NCBI GenBank assembly: GCA_002633005.1
Contig: NMRA01000058.1
Location: 163,585 to 227,584 of the forward strand
Direction of reading: 5' to 3'
Length of the DNA: 64,000 nt
DNA from: Phoronis australis
Lineage: Eukaryota; Phoronida; Phoronidae
Shown here piece after piece: positions 13,101-43,510 of the stretch (positions are counted from its first letter, which is position 1; every line of letters begins with the position of its first letter). Position numbers and translations under genes: made by a program. The notes under the pieces are model-generated. The model searched no databases, was not told the origin of the DNA, and saw only the letters and a list, made by a program, of their open reading frames with translations.

Positions 13101-14506
13101 CCCGACGAAGATCCCAAGATAGGCTCAAAAGCTAAGCCCTCGAGTAAAACTAGGCAGATGATGAGTAATAATTATCATTATTGCAATACAATGTAATGGC
13201 ACCATCTGTGAACATTCAGTCCCCCATTAATTTTATTTTGTGTATGGAAATAACAAGAAAAAAATTTGTCTTGTCCGTTGTACTGTGTTCTTAATTGCTG
13301 AGATTTTATTGCACTTCTATTGAACCTATGTCATGTAGATCGACACAACTAGGTATCATGTTATTGGACATGAGAAATATTTAACGACATGGACATGAAA
13401 TCCAGACCTTCAAAACCCAAGTGTGGTTATGTAACTTTGGCCGGTGGTCGTGATGACTCAGTGGAGTAGAGCATTTTGCACAGATTGTAGAAGATTAGCT
13501 TCATCCTTGTAATTACCGAGTGACAATGTATACCTTTGTGCAGGTATCTACTAAGTACACCCATGGAGTTATTTGTTTAGGTTATGCAGTACCTTGTTAA
13601 CAACTTTAACTTTAATTACCAAAGTAAAATTAGTAAAACTAAAAGGACGAGCGTCGGTTCTAAAATACATCAAAATATCCCCACGTTCCTAGTGATGCAC
13701 TCTTTGTCAAGGGTGTGCTACTGACTGCTGAGTATATATAGACTTTTTAGCTTTTTACTAATGTGCCATTAGTTGGGTCATGTAATCATGTCGTTTTAAA
13801 GTAAAATTTAGCAAAAAAGGAAAGGAAGATTCAAAACAATGTTTTAATAACGTGATAAAATTTTGTTTCATATAATTCTTCAGGAGTCCAAAAACGCTGT
13901 TACAGTTTTCTTAACTAGTCTTTCTTGATTTATGCTAGTTAAAAATTTTTTGATGAATAACATGAAAACCCTATTTTTATTATCCCTCGTGCATAAGTGT
14001 ACTGTAACGTTTTTGAAACAATTTCTGACAATGTTTTGGAGTACTGTGCATAAGGCGTAGTGTCTGAAAGTTTGCCATGAATCTGATAAATACCTTTCTG
14101 AGAGATGATGTTCCAAAATAGGTCAAATAGATAGGTCATATTTGGACATTTTTTATAGTTTTACATGACCTTATGGGGCAATTGGTAGTATTCATCAATT
14201 CCAGCTTACTTGTCCTTATCTGCTTTTTATCGGTTTTTACAATCGTAGTGTCTATTATTCCATCTCAAAACTTAAAGTGCCTTGTATGAACTCAGATGCA
14301 ATTTATGTCTGTAGCTTAGCCAGAATGCTTTTTATGACCGCTTCATGTGCAGTTTTGCTGCTTGTTCGCTGTAATTCATGTTATGTCTCCTATTGCAGGT
14401 CAATGATCGAGTGGCCACCTTGTTTGAAAGTGGAAGTAAATGTAAACAGATCCCTGCACCAGTTGTCTTGCTGAGAAAAAAGTGGTTCTTCTTCCCTAGT
14501 GTTTGA
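959..14506 (+). CDS. casp2-like: CARD-containing initiator caspase, caspase-2-like (5'-partial, 8 exons)
   Basis: Cysteine protease zymogen of the apoptotic initiator class, expected to be cytosolic or nuclear and activated by CARD-mediated clustering. Exons: 959-1134, 3003-3145, 3576-3670, 7522-7692, 10346-10565, 11160-11315, 12019-12128, 14399-14506. All junctions are GT-AG and keep frame (1179 nt, 392 visible residues plus TGA). The visible protein runs: second half of a CARD (residues ~1-45, with DLPRRG and ETKQG), a linker, then p20 from ~139 ([12 protein letters not shown]). The catalytic His is H223 in LTHGLEG and the catalytic Cys is C266 in QACRG. The inter-subunit linker contains DETD|G (299-303), and p10 runs from ~306 (LPSGADF, SYATIPG, GYVSWRN) to the C-terminal [10 protein letters not shown]. 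Family knowledge: SRPRG, the EHRSVDSC stretch and ETKQG favour caspase-2; GTDC and GFEV also recall caspase-9. The first ~50 CARD residues and the start codon are not found, so they probably lie upstream of the window. Confidence 0.93.
1385..2828 (+). mobile_element. GCGCTTATT-type DNA element, copy 1 (caspase intron)
   Basis: The ends are inverted: CCCCTATAAGC and AAATAAGCGCC on the left, GGCGCTTATTAGGG and a TATGGTA tip on the right. Copy 2 at 54538-55867 matches in reverse orientation along the ends and interior. A 126-codon open frame (1594-1974) overlaps a region also partly open in copy 2 (ending SIHE(R/T)GSxASARNE), but matches no transposase I know. Probably a non-autonomous DNA transposon; superfamily uncertain. 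Confidence 0.6.
3000..3005 (+). promoter_or_regulatory. tandem NAGNAG splice acceptor
   Basis: CAGCAG directly precedes exon B. Both AGs keep the reading frame; the upstream one adds a Ser codon (AG|C). NAGNAG acceptors are a known source of single-residue isoforms in animals; use of both sites here is inference. Confidence 0.5.
3003..3145 (+). CDS. casp2-like: caspase exon B: inter-domain linker
   Basis: Acceptor CAGCAG at 3000-3005, donor gtatgt at 3146. Low-complexity linker between CARD and protease with no recognisable fold. Two in-frame AGs three bases apart allow use of 3003 or 3006, changing one residue only. Confidence 0.8.
3576..3670 (+). CDS. casp2-like: caspase exon C: linker before p20
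   Basis: Acceptor ttattcag at 3568-3575, donor gtaaat at 3671. It encodes a Ser/Glu-rich stretch ending SSEENDTSQ, which splices in phase 0 to the p20 exon. No catalytic residues. Confidence 0.8.
4880..5150 (-). pseudogene. Penelope-like GIY-YIG endonuclease fossil
   Basis: In mixed minus-strand frames: TYIGET (5122-5105), [12 protein letters not shown] (~5100-5060), then [20 protein letters not shown] (~5020-4960) and RNRQPTM. These match in order the GIY-YIG core, the R..EH helix and the C-terminal KVNEA-type helix of Penelope-like endonucleases. Stops and frameshifts interrupt it. The modular repeat starts about 100 bp away. Confidence 0.6.
5254..7010 (+). mobile_element. modular trimeric repeat element, copy (a), 1.76 kb
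   Basis: It starts with a hairpin (GCGCCCACATAT / TATGTG..CGC) and ends with the hairpin CAACGC-TCC-GCGTTG. The body holds eleven ~149-bp modules, each ending in a CTAGTGGC-like box, at about 5429, 5568, 5732, 5879, 6023, 6178, 6325, 6470, 6626, 6781 and 6919. The base after the box cycles AATTT, CATTT, AGTTT, giving a ~450-bp higher-order unit. No credible ORF. Four other copies lie in the window. Terminal hairpins plus internal repeats recall Helentron-derived non-autonomous elements (DINE/HINE type); that assignment is inference. Confidence 0.7.
7522..7692 (+). CDS. casp2-like: caspase exon D: start of p20
   Basis: Acceptor ctgcag ending at 7521, donor gtatgt at 7693; 57 codons, phase 0 at both ends. 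It contains [16 protein letters not shown], the first beta strand of the caspase fold with the S1-lining Arg, and then LFKQLGY, which resembles caspase-2 more than caspase-9. Confidence 0.95.
8266..8653. repeat. foldback element with 19-bp inverted ends
   Basis: TTTGATTTAGACCACTTAC at 8266-8284 is repeated inverted at 8635-8653. An inner pair, AAGAACTGACAGTT and its inverse near 8575, extends the symmetry. Inside is a ~56-bp tandem duplication around AGAGCCTGATCTCC (8500-8570). In a caspase intron. Confidence 0.7.
8729..9113. repeat. foldback element with ~65-bp arms
   Basis: The left arm from 8731 (CATGAAGCAGTCCCAATTAG, then GGACTCAACCAAGTTCC) matches the right arm ending at 9113 in reverse complement. 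It lies directly after the previous foldback in the same caspase intron; no ORF. Confidence 0.65.
9114..10345. other. caspase intron remainder
   Basis: Only a short hairpin (CGAAATTTCC / GGAAATTCG near 9356) stands out; otherwise unremarkable intron. Confidence 0.4.
10346..10565 (+). CDS. casp2-like: caspase exon E: catalytic His and Cys
   Basis: Acceptor ttgcag ending at 10345, donor gtagga at 10566. It carries both catalytic residues: His in LTHGLEG and Cys in QACRG. The residue before the catalytic His is Thr, where most caspases have Ser. [13 protein letters not shown] is the standard p20 core. Confidence 0.97.
11160..11315 (+). CDS. casp2-like: caspase exon F: p20/p10 junction
   Basis: Acceptor cttttag ending at 11159, donor gtattt at 11316. 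It encodes the end of p20 (RQDSGFEV), the inter-subunit loop with DETDG, and the start of p10 ([16 protein letters not shown]). DETD|G fits a caspase-type maturation cleavage site. Confidence 0.95.
12019..12128 (+). CDS. casp2-like: caspase exon G: p10 substrate-pocket region
   Basis: Acceptor tttttcag ending at 12018, donor gtgagc at 12129. It encodes [16 protein letters not shown], the loop that shapes S2-S4 (SWR motif) and the dimer-interface helix. A 436-bp palindromic element starts 17 bp after the exon. Confidence 0.96.
12145..12580. mobile_element. 436-bp hierarchical palindrome / foldback element
   Basis: Outer arms of ~118 bp (12145-12262 and 12463-12580) are near-perfect reverse complements, centred at 12362.5. 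Inside are six self-palindromic blocks of the form GGCCCCCTATATTAA and its mirror, centred at 12235.5, 12286.5, 12336.5, 12387.5, 12438.5 and 12489.5 (51-bp period, one 50). The three inner linkers are direct copies; the first and last are inverted relative to each other. TTAT flanks both ends (12141-12144, 12581-12584), a candidate 4-bp target duplication. It lies in the last caspase intron. Confidence 0.85.
12886..13133. repeat. foldback element, ~100-bp diverged arms
   Basis: AAGCTCTCTTGGGCT and TCGGGGCACTGG on the left are mirrored by CCAGTGCCCCGA and AGGCTCAAAAGCT on the right. Inner parts (GTGGTCACC../..GGTGCC, GTGACCATCTGACTCCAAC) also pair. No ORF; caspase last intron. Confidence 0.65.
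14399..14506 (+). CDS. casp2-like: caspase exon H: C-terminus and stop
   Basis: Acceptor tattgcag ending at 14398; TGA stop at 14504-14506. It encodes the last p10 strand, ending [10 protein letters not shown], matching the RKK-(L/V)FFP tail of caspases. The preceding intron (12129-14398) holds two foldback elements. Confidence 0.95.
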   Translation, partial: VNDRVATLFESGSKCKQIPAPVVLLRKKWFFFPSV

Positions 14507-16144
14507 AGTTGCCGAGACGTGTGTTTTGGTTTTACTTAAGAACACCTGCACAGAGTTGACTGACTAAGTAGTCACTGTGGCAATTGTTTGTACCCATTTG
14601 TGTGAGAAATAACTTGTTTACTGGCCATAGTTATTTTGTTTTGAATGTCCTTCCATTTTTAAGTTGGATTCTTTTGTAAGCTGTGGCATTTCTGGCTTCT
14701 GTGGGTTAAAGTTTACAGGGATTTTTGCTACATTTTAGTATTAAAAGCTGAAGTCATTCCAGCCTGAAGGAACTGTAACCCAATGGTATCCATCATGCTT
14801 CATAGTATGGAATGTATATAAAGGCCCTGTCGCATGGAGGTAGTTCTCTCTACATTCTCTACAATTTGATCAAGAGATTAAAAGCAGGCCTTCTTACAAT
14901 TTGAGTGAAAACCCCACTTAAGGGGAGGATGACGTGTGTTAAAAGTGATATAGAGATTCCTTTTCATACATTTTTTTCTGTGTGATGAATCCAGTTAAAA
15001 CTGAGGGGAAACAGAATGGGGTTTCTAAAACATTGAGCATAATGTATCATTTGTGCTCTCCAACATCCTAAAATAAGGCTTGGGTAATGCTATAAACAAA
15101 ATTGCTATTCAATCTGTAAATCGTTGCAGTACTTATTAAATTATCCTATACAGTTGAAGCACTCTTGAATACCAGCCCTGTTTGTTCCACTTGGTCTTCT
15201 ACAGCTTGGTAAAAACGACTTGGACGTCTCAAATTGCTCAACAACAAAGTAACTTTAATAGTGTTTCTGTTCATAGTTGCCTATTTCCATACTTACCTCA
15301 CTGCTTCATTAATGTTAGGACATTACAAGAACTACTTTGATCTGGCAGGGCCTTATTGTGTGCTCCATGTGAAACCTTAATTAAGTAGTTTTATAGAAAT
15401 ATCACTCTAATAACTGTGTGTTCAGATAATGTCGTGTTTATGTTGTGGTAGATGGCTTGTCAGGATGTTTTTCCTGACGAAAATCAAAATCATGCATAGT
15501 TGTGGAAAACTAGTTCTTATTAATGTGTTTATATTTTCAAAACTCAGATTTTAAATCAAAACTGTTTTAACTTGGATTGTTCTGGATGTCTTCTGTATTT
15601 GACTAAATTCTGTCAGTTATGTACGTTTTTCAGATGTTCAGTTTTGTTTCCTTTTTGCCTCCATTATTGTGCTGTATTGCATCATGGGTTTAGAAAATGT
15701 GCAGTGTTAGGCCAAAAGAAAAACAAAGTTGGTTGTGATCTTTACACTGACTCGTTTTGAGGCTTGCAAAAAAAGAAAAAGATGCTCATCGATTTCAGCC
15801 AACATTTCGCTAGTCTCAGGTGAACAAAAAATACAACACCAGACATGATTAAAAAAGCAGATTCCAAAGCCAATTGTTTTTTGTCATTATATGCAGGACT
15901 CAAGTTGGAATCAACCTTAAGCTTAAATCAACAGTTGGTAAAATCAGGTGCTCGTGGTGCACATGTTTTCAGTGGAGTTAGACCATCTCGCTGTGTTTCT
16001 TAGTTCATAGTAACTGTTTCAATGGACGCAAATGCCTCATTATGGTTTAATGTAAGCCATTTCTTTGATTTTTTTTATCTGTCAAAGCTGTTTCCATCTT
16101 ACAAAACTGTTTTTGTTGCAATAATAATTCATATTTTCAATAAA
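14507..16144 (+). promoter_or_regulatory. caspase 3' UTR with candidate poly(A) signals
   Basis: No coding signal follows the caspase stop for about 2 kb. Candidate signals are ATTAAA at 14740 and 14877 and AATAAA at 16139-16144, the last followed by a T/GT-rich stretch. Which one is used cannot be told from sequence. Confidence 0.4.
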
Positions 16145-16568
16145 CCATTGGTTTTAAAACTAATGTTTTCTGTCCATGAGTTCTCCACATTCTTCCTCAT
16201 ACTCTTCAATATTAAATGTTGTTTTTACAGTTTAGTTTTAAACAATCAATTTCATACAGAAAAACATTTTTAAGGTAACTTGTTTTTCAATTGACTAGCC
16301 TTCTCTTATTAGTCCACATTTGGTCTAGATTATTGAGCCATTCCATACGGTATTGCAATATTTCGATTCCATAGTCAAAGTCTAGGAGACTTACTGGCTT
16401 TGGGAGCTGCTTGTATGAAAGCAATGCTTGAATTTTATGACGAATTTTATGACAAATAATTTGGCTAAAGCTAAAATGGCTAGAAAACGAAATATTATAA
16501 AGACCTGATAACAAATGGAAACAAGACAGTGTTTTTAAAAGGCGGATTGCTTGAACCAATTTTATTAT

Positions 16569-17562
16569 GCGCCCATATATTTATATGTGGACGCATTATG
16601 CCATCATGTCCGTCCGGGGTATGTTGCTGATTTACGTATCTTCATGAGATTTTGCACCTTTTCGTTTCATGGATGGGACGGCATGAGCGAACTTTTGGAT
16701 GGATCTGATTTCTGGTGTGTCCCCTAGTGGCAATTTAGTTTTTAGTTTACCTCTGTATCTTCAAAGGTCCTCAACATATTTTCACAAAATTTGGTATACA
16801 AGCATCTATTAGTGAGATGATATCCTCCCGTTTTCGGATGGATTTGACTTAGTTTGCACCACCTAGTGGCCAGTTTTACTTTTTTCGAGTCTTGTTTTTT
16901 AGCACCCACCTCTCTATCAACCAAACCACTCTAATCATGATTGTGATAATTGGCATGTGTGTTCTTACTTTGAAGAGGCATCTATTGGCGAGATGACGCT
17001 ATCCTCCCATTTTTGGATAGAATCCAGGTATTTTGTGCTACCTAGTGGCTATTTTTGCTGTTTTCGAGCCTGTTTTTTGGCATCTACCCCTCATTCTAAG
17101 GATAGTTTTTAAAATTGGCGAAAATGTTCTCAGTGTGAAGAGGATGGTTGACGAGGACTTTGACTACTGTGATGCCTCCTAGTGGTAGTTTTGTGTTGTT
17201 TTGCTCCCATAGTTGTATCTCCTAAACCCACTGCAGGATCTTTATTAAATTTAATTAGTAAGTGTATTTATATGAAGCTAACAACAGACAATGACTTTCA
17301 GGCGGATCCAATGAACAGTATGCCCCCTAGTGGCAATTTCATTTTATTATGTTTTCCTTTGTTTCTCTGAAGTTCTGTGATAGATTTCTATGAAATTTGG
17401 TGTATAGCTTTATATTAAAGAAGCAATGACGTTTCCATTTTCAGATGGATTGTACTTTTTTGTGCCATCTAGTGGCCATATTTATGACACAAATAGACAA
17501 CCCTAAAAGCGCACCATTTGCGATGTATTTGTGGGCGCATTTAAACGCTCCGCATTGCTCTT
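16569..17562 (+). mobile_element. modular repeat element, copy (b), 1.0 kb
   Basis: Same 5' hairpin (GCGCCCATATAT / ATATGTGGACGC) and 3' hairpin region (AAACGCTCCGCATTG) as copy (a), with fewer modules. CTAGTGGC-type boxes lie near 16725, 16864, 17041, 17178, 17325 and 17468. It lies between the two convergent genes. Confidence 0.65.
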
Positions 17563-18600
17563 GTTAAAGAAGAAAGAATAAAGCAACTATAGACAACTGC
17601 AAGGTGCCAGATTTTGACAAAAAAATGAGGAAAGACATTCAATATGGAGTAGTGACATCACCAAGTCAGTCTGTGAAATTCCATCTAAGGACCAACTAAA
17701 GTGCATAGTTTTAATTCGATAACATGATCTTTTTAAATTAAGAATCCCTAAACTGCATGGGTAGTGCACAAGTAACCCTTTTCTCAACCTGTTAATGATA
17801 TTGAAGCAGTATTTCGCCCATTTAGCTATCAACATTGAATTCTCAACCTAAGTGCTTTGGGGTTTAAAAAGATTACCATGCTCTTCCAATCTTGAATAGG
17901 AACGAACAGCAATTTGGTGTGGAACCCAGCATCAAATTACTTTTTAAAATGTGAAACTTGAGCGATAAGTGAACCATACACATTGAAAACAAATTAAATG
18001 GTGATTTCCTAGTTTAAACTTTCGACCCAATGTAATTTCCCAGAGATGGCAGTATCTCTTGGACTAACTCAGAACCCTGACGTCATATTTCCCGCCCGTA
18101 TTGTTACCAATTGAACTGGCAACTTAAATCGCAAACAAGCATGAATCCACAATTTTAGAGTTGGTAAACTCGAATAAACTAGTGCTTTAAGTAACTGATG
18201 GTTTTGTTGTTAGTAACAGAATCAGAATTTTGTCATGATAAGGATACAAGACGGATTATAGGACCGTAAAATGCGAAATTCGATTTTGGCCAGCAAAACA
18301 GCACACACCTTTAAATTTGAAATAAAGTATATCATCATTACTTATGGGCTGTGGTTTTAATAATCTCAAGATATGTGAAGTTCAATTGGTTGAATATATC
18401 CAGTTTTCTTTATTCTGGTCAGTTATGGAAGTATGATCTCAATGGCGTCTATGGAATGTCAATTCAAGCAACATGGGCCGCTTTCCTCCAAAATATATCG
18501 AGGCGTGTCCCTTTAACAAAAAGAATTATTATTTGTTTTCCGTGATGTTTTAATGCACATTGTATATCCTGTCTAAAAGACCAGAACTAGCTTGTCCATT
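17563..18600. other. intergenic region between convergent genes
   Basis: No exon, RNA gene or clear repeat recognised. Short open frames here lack family features or splice context. Confidence 0.4.
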
Positions 18601-18605
18601 GAACA

Positions 18606-18611
18606 TTTATT
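18606..18611 (-). promoter_or_regulatory. candidate enolase poly(A) signal
   Basis: AATAAA on the minus strand about 335 bp after the enolase stop; the first canonical hexamer seen downstream. It implies a 3' UTR of roughly 350 nt. Assignment is by position only. Confidence 0.45.
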
Positions 18612-18944
18612 GTCACATCACTTCAATTATGCTTTATGTTAGGAGACTTACAGTTATTTCACAAATTGCATGTGTCTGTACACCTGATGACTGTATTGTT
18701 AAGTTGATAAGTGTACATACACATGTTAAATAAATCACTAACAAAAACAATCTAAATCTGATAACCAAACCTCGAGATCCCCTGCTCCATGCTTTTTGAC
18801 ACACAAAAACCAATTCTCAGCACCATAACACTGGTTAATTTCACATTACAACCTCCAACACTAATTCTGCTTCATACATCAAAATAATTCCAGAGTATTC
18901 TTTAAATATTTCAGAACTAAAATCATTCCATGGGCTGTCAGTGA

Positions 18945-38454
<19,510 letters not shown>

Positions 38455-38470
38455 GTTCAGGCAATGACTG

Positions 38471-40690
38471 AAAAAAAGAAATGAACAACCATAAAATAGT
38501 GATATTTTGGTTGGTCCAAAAGCACACAAGAAACTAGTGAAAACATTTGATAACTCAGGGAACAGTTTCTCGAAAAGTTACTCAAAACTGAAGAAAAAAA
38601 ATTGGACTTACAGTAACACTTTATGATTGAGGAATGAAAGTTTCTAAAGCCGAATAATTATAAAGACATCACAATCTGGAAATAATTTACAGAAATTATT
38701 TCAATAACTTAAACTTATGTGTATATTTGCAGAGACTTTGCATTTTTGCTTAAGTGAGATTAAACCATTTTTTTTGAAATAGTTGTGTGGAGCGTAAGCT
38801 CAAAGTTCTGACTTAAGTCTTAAGTACTTTTCTTGAAAGGCAGACAACAGATACCAGCCCAATCATGGTTACAAGCGAGACGAGAATGAGGGTACCATGC
38901 TCAACAAACATTTTTTGTAACTGATAACAGGTTTTACTTGTCAACAGTAAGGAACTTGGAATACAACTGTTGCGATCGTCAACATTATTCGTCCTTGATC
39001 TTTCTGTGGTGTCATGTCAGTTTTATGGTTCCTCTGATGTTTGTTTTATTTATACTGCTAGCGGGAGGCAGTTGGCAGTGTTTCAGCATGCGAGTACTTC
39101 TAGAAGCCTAGAACCTGTAGTAATATCACACATTTTAACGTCAAATTTCAGTTTTTGAAGGTACAGCAATTCTTCACCTATTTAGGAGTAAATATAGTGA
39201 ATAAGAGACTAACTTGATCAACCTTTTCAAAATAAACGTTCTCTAATTGATGCTACTCCGGTTGATGCGACTCAAATGCTATGTTTGAAATTTGAGAAAA
39301 ATGATGAATGACTCATTTTCGTCAGTGCTATGATTTGCTATGGCTTGCTATGGCTTCTAACAAAAATTGCTATAGTTAAAGCAAAAAAATGGTTGACACG
39401 AATATAATTTCTTGTGAACGTGATATTCTCTGATTGTGTGGTGTCGTGCAGAGCTCTCTTTGTTCATCTCTGTGTGTGTTGTTTTCATGGTAAGCCTGAA
39501 AATTAGTCACATGACTCTGGGCACAGCTTCGAATGCTCTCTTGGATGTGAGACCTCTGGTCTGTCAAGACATACGTTTCCCAGAGTCCTAGCTTGAGTCA
39601 AGTTAAGTGTTACCTATGTGAGGTCCAACAGGCAACATGTAACCCCTCGGTCGGCTGGTTAAGGGCTACAATTCCCATCACTTTCTGTACTAATTTCGTT
39701 CTGTGTATTTTAAACGGATGGTAGGCGAAATCCGCTCACCAATTAAGAGTTTTCACCTCGTCAAAATTACGTTCTGTACTTAAAACTATCACTTAAAAAA
39801 GCGTTTACTTTCTACACGTCTTCAAGGAAGCATAGCTACAAGAATTAACGTGATTTTGGCAAAGAACTCTAAGTTTCTAACCCCACTTTTTTGGTCACCA
39901 TTAACTTTTTCACTGTGCACGCGATAACCATAAAGTATTTCAACTGAGTCATGTGAGTTAGGACAGCGCGAGACTGAACAAAGAGCGTGACACCTGCATG
40001 GGAAGATATCAGGTGAAATTAGCACTAGATTTGTGTCCCTTGAACTTTTTATTTGTCAACAGGCTTGATTTCACGTAACTTCTTCAAAATGGCATCCGGT
40101 GACAGAAATTCTAGCGAACCACGACTAATTTTTATGGATACGTTCAAGTTATGTTCACTAAATTCTATCCAGAGTGATGGTATGTGTTAACTATAACTCA
40201 TGTGCATATATGCATGTTTCATTCGATTTTATTTGCTGTATTTTGAAATAATTAACTTTTTATGGGGATGTACTATTGCCCCTGAATGCACGCGGCATTC
40301 AGGGCGAAGTAATTGCCTAGGTCTGACAGCTTTAAGTCCAGTAAGTCTAAGTGGCTACCTGCTTTCAGTCACAGGGTCTCGAATTTCCCAATGACTCTTA
40401 ACCATACATTAGAAACATAAAGGTTGGACACTAAAACTTTGCCAAGCCCAGGCTACCAACTTCAACTGTCCCAAATCCAAATGAAATCTTCGTGCATCTC
40501 CCTGAAAATGCTATTGCATAAACCTTCAAAGCCTTATCTTTCCTTGATGAATTGGCGACGGAATTTTCAAAACCAATTCAAAACTACGAATTCACGATAA
40601 CACGGCAGATTTCAGTTGTACAATAACTTGTACGCCTGACGCAGATAAAATTTCGAGATTGAGCAAGCAAACCCTACAGCACACATCACG
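38471..40690. other. enolase upstream region: probable 5' UTR exon and promoter, not located
   Basis: The enolase ATG exon starts with an acceptor, so a non-coding exon and promoter should lie here or further upstream. No TATA-plus-donor arrangement convinced me. Confidence 0.35.
40089..40179 (+). CDS. possible first exon of an unknown gene
   Basis: AAAATGG start context, an in-frame stop 24 bp upstream, 30 codons (MASGDRNSSEPRLIFMDTFK...), then a donor GTATGTG at 40180. No family recognised, and no downstream exon found on the plus strand, so this is only a candidate. Confidence 0.2.
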
Positions 40691-42275
40691 AATTTTTGTC
40701 CGACCGGTTGGAAATTGGTCGACGATCGGTTGATGACCAGCCGTCTAGCTGACCAGCAGCCAACCGACAATGGTCTGCTAGGAGCCGTCTGCTGAGTCGC
40801 CTCAGCGGTCGGCACTTGGGTCGGCAAAGTGGTCGCCTAGCACAGATGACCAATTTGGATTATGCGTGTCCTCGGTGAACTTTGGCCAAACAAACATTTA
40901 ACTGTTCGCTGTTCGTTCACCAGTGGCCACTCCGGTCTTGACATCTATTTATTTATAATAATAAATAAATAAAAGATTAAGCACCGTTCAAAAAATTGTA
41001 GGTCTCGTTACAGCAGACCACAGAATGATTCTGCGATTTTAGGACTGAAACTGAACCAAATCTGGCGTGGTGACTCATTGGAAGGTGTACAACTGGGGGG
41101 GGGGGGACANCAATACAAGCATGATATTTTTAATTTGGAGCCATACTTACTAGATGTCATTCAGCGCCACTTACTACCTAAAGTGGTCAGATCATGCGCT
41201 ATAAACATCACCAGACGCTTTGCTTCTCAAAAAGTGCACCTTGGTGTATTTTCTTTCACTTTTTCGACATCACATTCGCTTTACCAAAGATTCACGCACA
41301 AATGCCGTGTAGAGACAAATACCTCTCCACCACGTTTTCACATCTTCCCGTTCAAAATTGTTTTATTTTGTATAATTTGTCAATATGTTGTTGTCAGAAC
41401 AATGTCAGCTACCAACTGATACATGTAACTAGAACAGATTTTACCGTCACAGATGCATGAAAATGCAATGCGCAAAGCTAGAATTGGTTGTAGTCTCAAT
41501 AATGGTCATTCCGTGTTTGATGTCACTGCCTAAGTTCGAGGAAACTGTAACCATATGATTTTGAAGTTAGAGCCTTCCAGGTCCGTGGGTTTAGGGCATA
41601 AAGTTTTGTGTATTTCGCGTCTTTACTGCAAGGGTTAATACAGTGAAAATGAAATCTCCGGAGTAAGAGCTCTTCGGTTCAACAACTCATTCACTATCCC
41701 ATCATCATGGACGTGATAGGAAACCTGTGAAAAATTTTAAAAACCCAAAAAGATGCAGTTTGGCATAACACAAACAAAAAACAAGTGTGGGCGAAGACTG
41801 TAAAACATAGTTGCGTTAACAAAATGACTACGGTGTTGTATTGATTGGGAAGTAGCCAATCTAATGCAATTTGTTAACGTCACGAGCCAAAAGATTAAAT
41901 GTAAAGAAAACTTTCATGTTTTATTAATCCAAAACTTCTTGCATTGTCCATAATCCAATGTTTAATAATACCGCTTGCTTTCAACTTTCGAATTAGTGGT
42001 GTCAATGAACACAACCGATTTGAACTCATGTAATAGAAACACTGTAAAACTAGGTTAATTTATTTGACCCTGTGCCGAGACGAATATGCATCGGCAAGCA
42101 AAGCGGTATCACCTTGACAACATACGGTATTACATAGCTACTACTCTATTCTAAAAATAGCAGCCAACCAGCGGGTCGGCTGATGGCCGTTTGGCAATTA
42201 ACGTTGGCAGTAGAGTCGGCTGGGGGGTCGCCTCATGAGTTGGCACTGTGGCCAGCTGCTGGTCGGCAATAAATT
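40691..42275. mobile_element. TIR element with GTCGGC-rich ends
   Basis: AATTTTTGTCCGACC (40691) and GGTCGGCAATAAATT (ending 42275) are inverted. About 160 bp inside the left end and 130 bp inside the right are irregular iterations of GTCGGC, TGGTCG and GCCGAC. The ~1.3 kb between shows no transposase, and contains the assembly N at 41110. Confidence 0.4.
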
Positions 42276-43362
42276 AGCTGTTTGTAGTCAATGTAAGCGT
42301 TCTGAAGATGTCGCGAGGGGCCTTATGAGCATGCGCATCAGATACTGAATGAAGCAATTTGTGCTCTTCGCTTTGCCGATTGAACTAGGAAAATCTGGAG
42401 GTACGTATTGTTTTTATTGGTTTCGATGTCAACAAATAGAAGCAAAGAACGTGTTGCTGTCGCAGATAAAATGTTTGAGTTAAATTACTCTCAGATTTGA
42501 CATGCTTGGAGTTTGTCCAGAAGTGCCCGGCAGACGGCCATATTGAATAACAGTTGTGTACCTTTCTCTTTATTTAGTGTGTAGTTGAGGGCTGATCAAA
42601 GGTGCCTGTGATTTGAAATGATTAGAATGAATGAAGACGTATTCAAGAATTTGTGCGATGCTGATTTTGTGGAGTTCTATACCCATCTGAGCAGAGAATT
42701 CTGAGAAAATCGACTTTTAGAGTCCAACCTTTATGTTTTCTTAGTAGTAAGTGACTTCAGTGGTGATCGAGGAACAGATAAACCTCAAGTGGCTTTGGCT
42801 GTGCTTGCAGTACAGGCGTCCTCAGCTTCTGATCGTCCCCAATACACTATATATAATACTAAAAGGTATGACACTCCGGACAAGAAATTCCACGAGTGCT
42901 TCACTTCAGCCGTCCATGTCAAACACATAACTCAACAAATTTACACAAAACAGGGTTTCAACAAACCATTAGTAATTGTTCTTTTTTCTAATACCATTTA
43001 GGGTGTCCTGCTCCAGCGAAATCGCAACAAAGTCGCGGTCAAAGCACAAAAATGTTCCCAAAAAGCCGACGCATCAGTCCTCCTTTGACGGTTCGAGGTC
43101 AAGGACGCCAATTGCCAATTTGTCACGGAGCGTCATGACATCGACAACTCCACACCATTTTGTAACCTTCCGTAATAAACCGGCATTTGCCGTCCATCCA
43201 TAACTCACCAGATAATTCCGTACCGTCATTGACCTCGAACCGTCAAAAGAGGACTGATGAGTCAGCTTTTTGGAACATTTTTGGGCTTTGACAGCGAATT
43301 TATTGCGATGTCGCTGGAGCAGGACACCGTGGGCGTGAAAGGTATTAGAAGAAAGAACAATT

Positions 43363-43510
43363 TGTAGTAATAGCCGAGATTACCCGACCCGGGAATCGAA
43401 CCAGCAACCCCCATAAAACCGGCAAACGTGCTAATCATTCAGCTAATAGGCAATTGTCCCATAGCAAGTAGCTAACAGAGGCTCATATGATTCACCGGAA
43501 GCACATCACA
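43363..43510 (-). repeat. TRIM LTR (3' in element orientation)
   Basis: Differs from its partner by scattered substitutions and compensating 1-bp indels. B box at 43391-43401 and A box near 43432-43446, both antisense to the plus strand. Confidence 0.7.

Noticed and set aside
13439-13520. tRNA-like segment (ACTCAGTGGAGTAGAGCA)
   Set aside because: It has an A-box-like part but no B box at the right distance.
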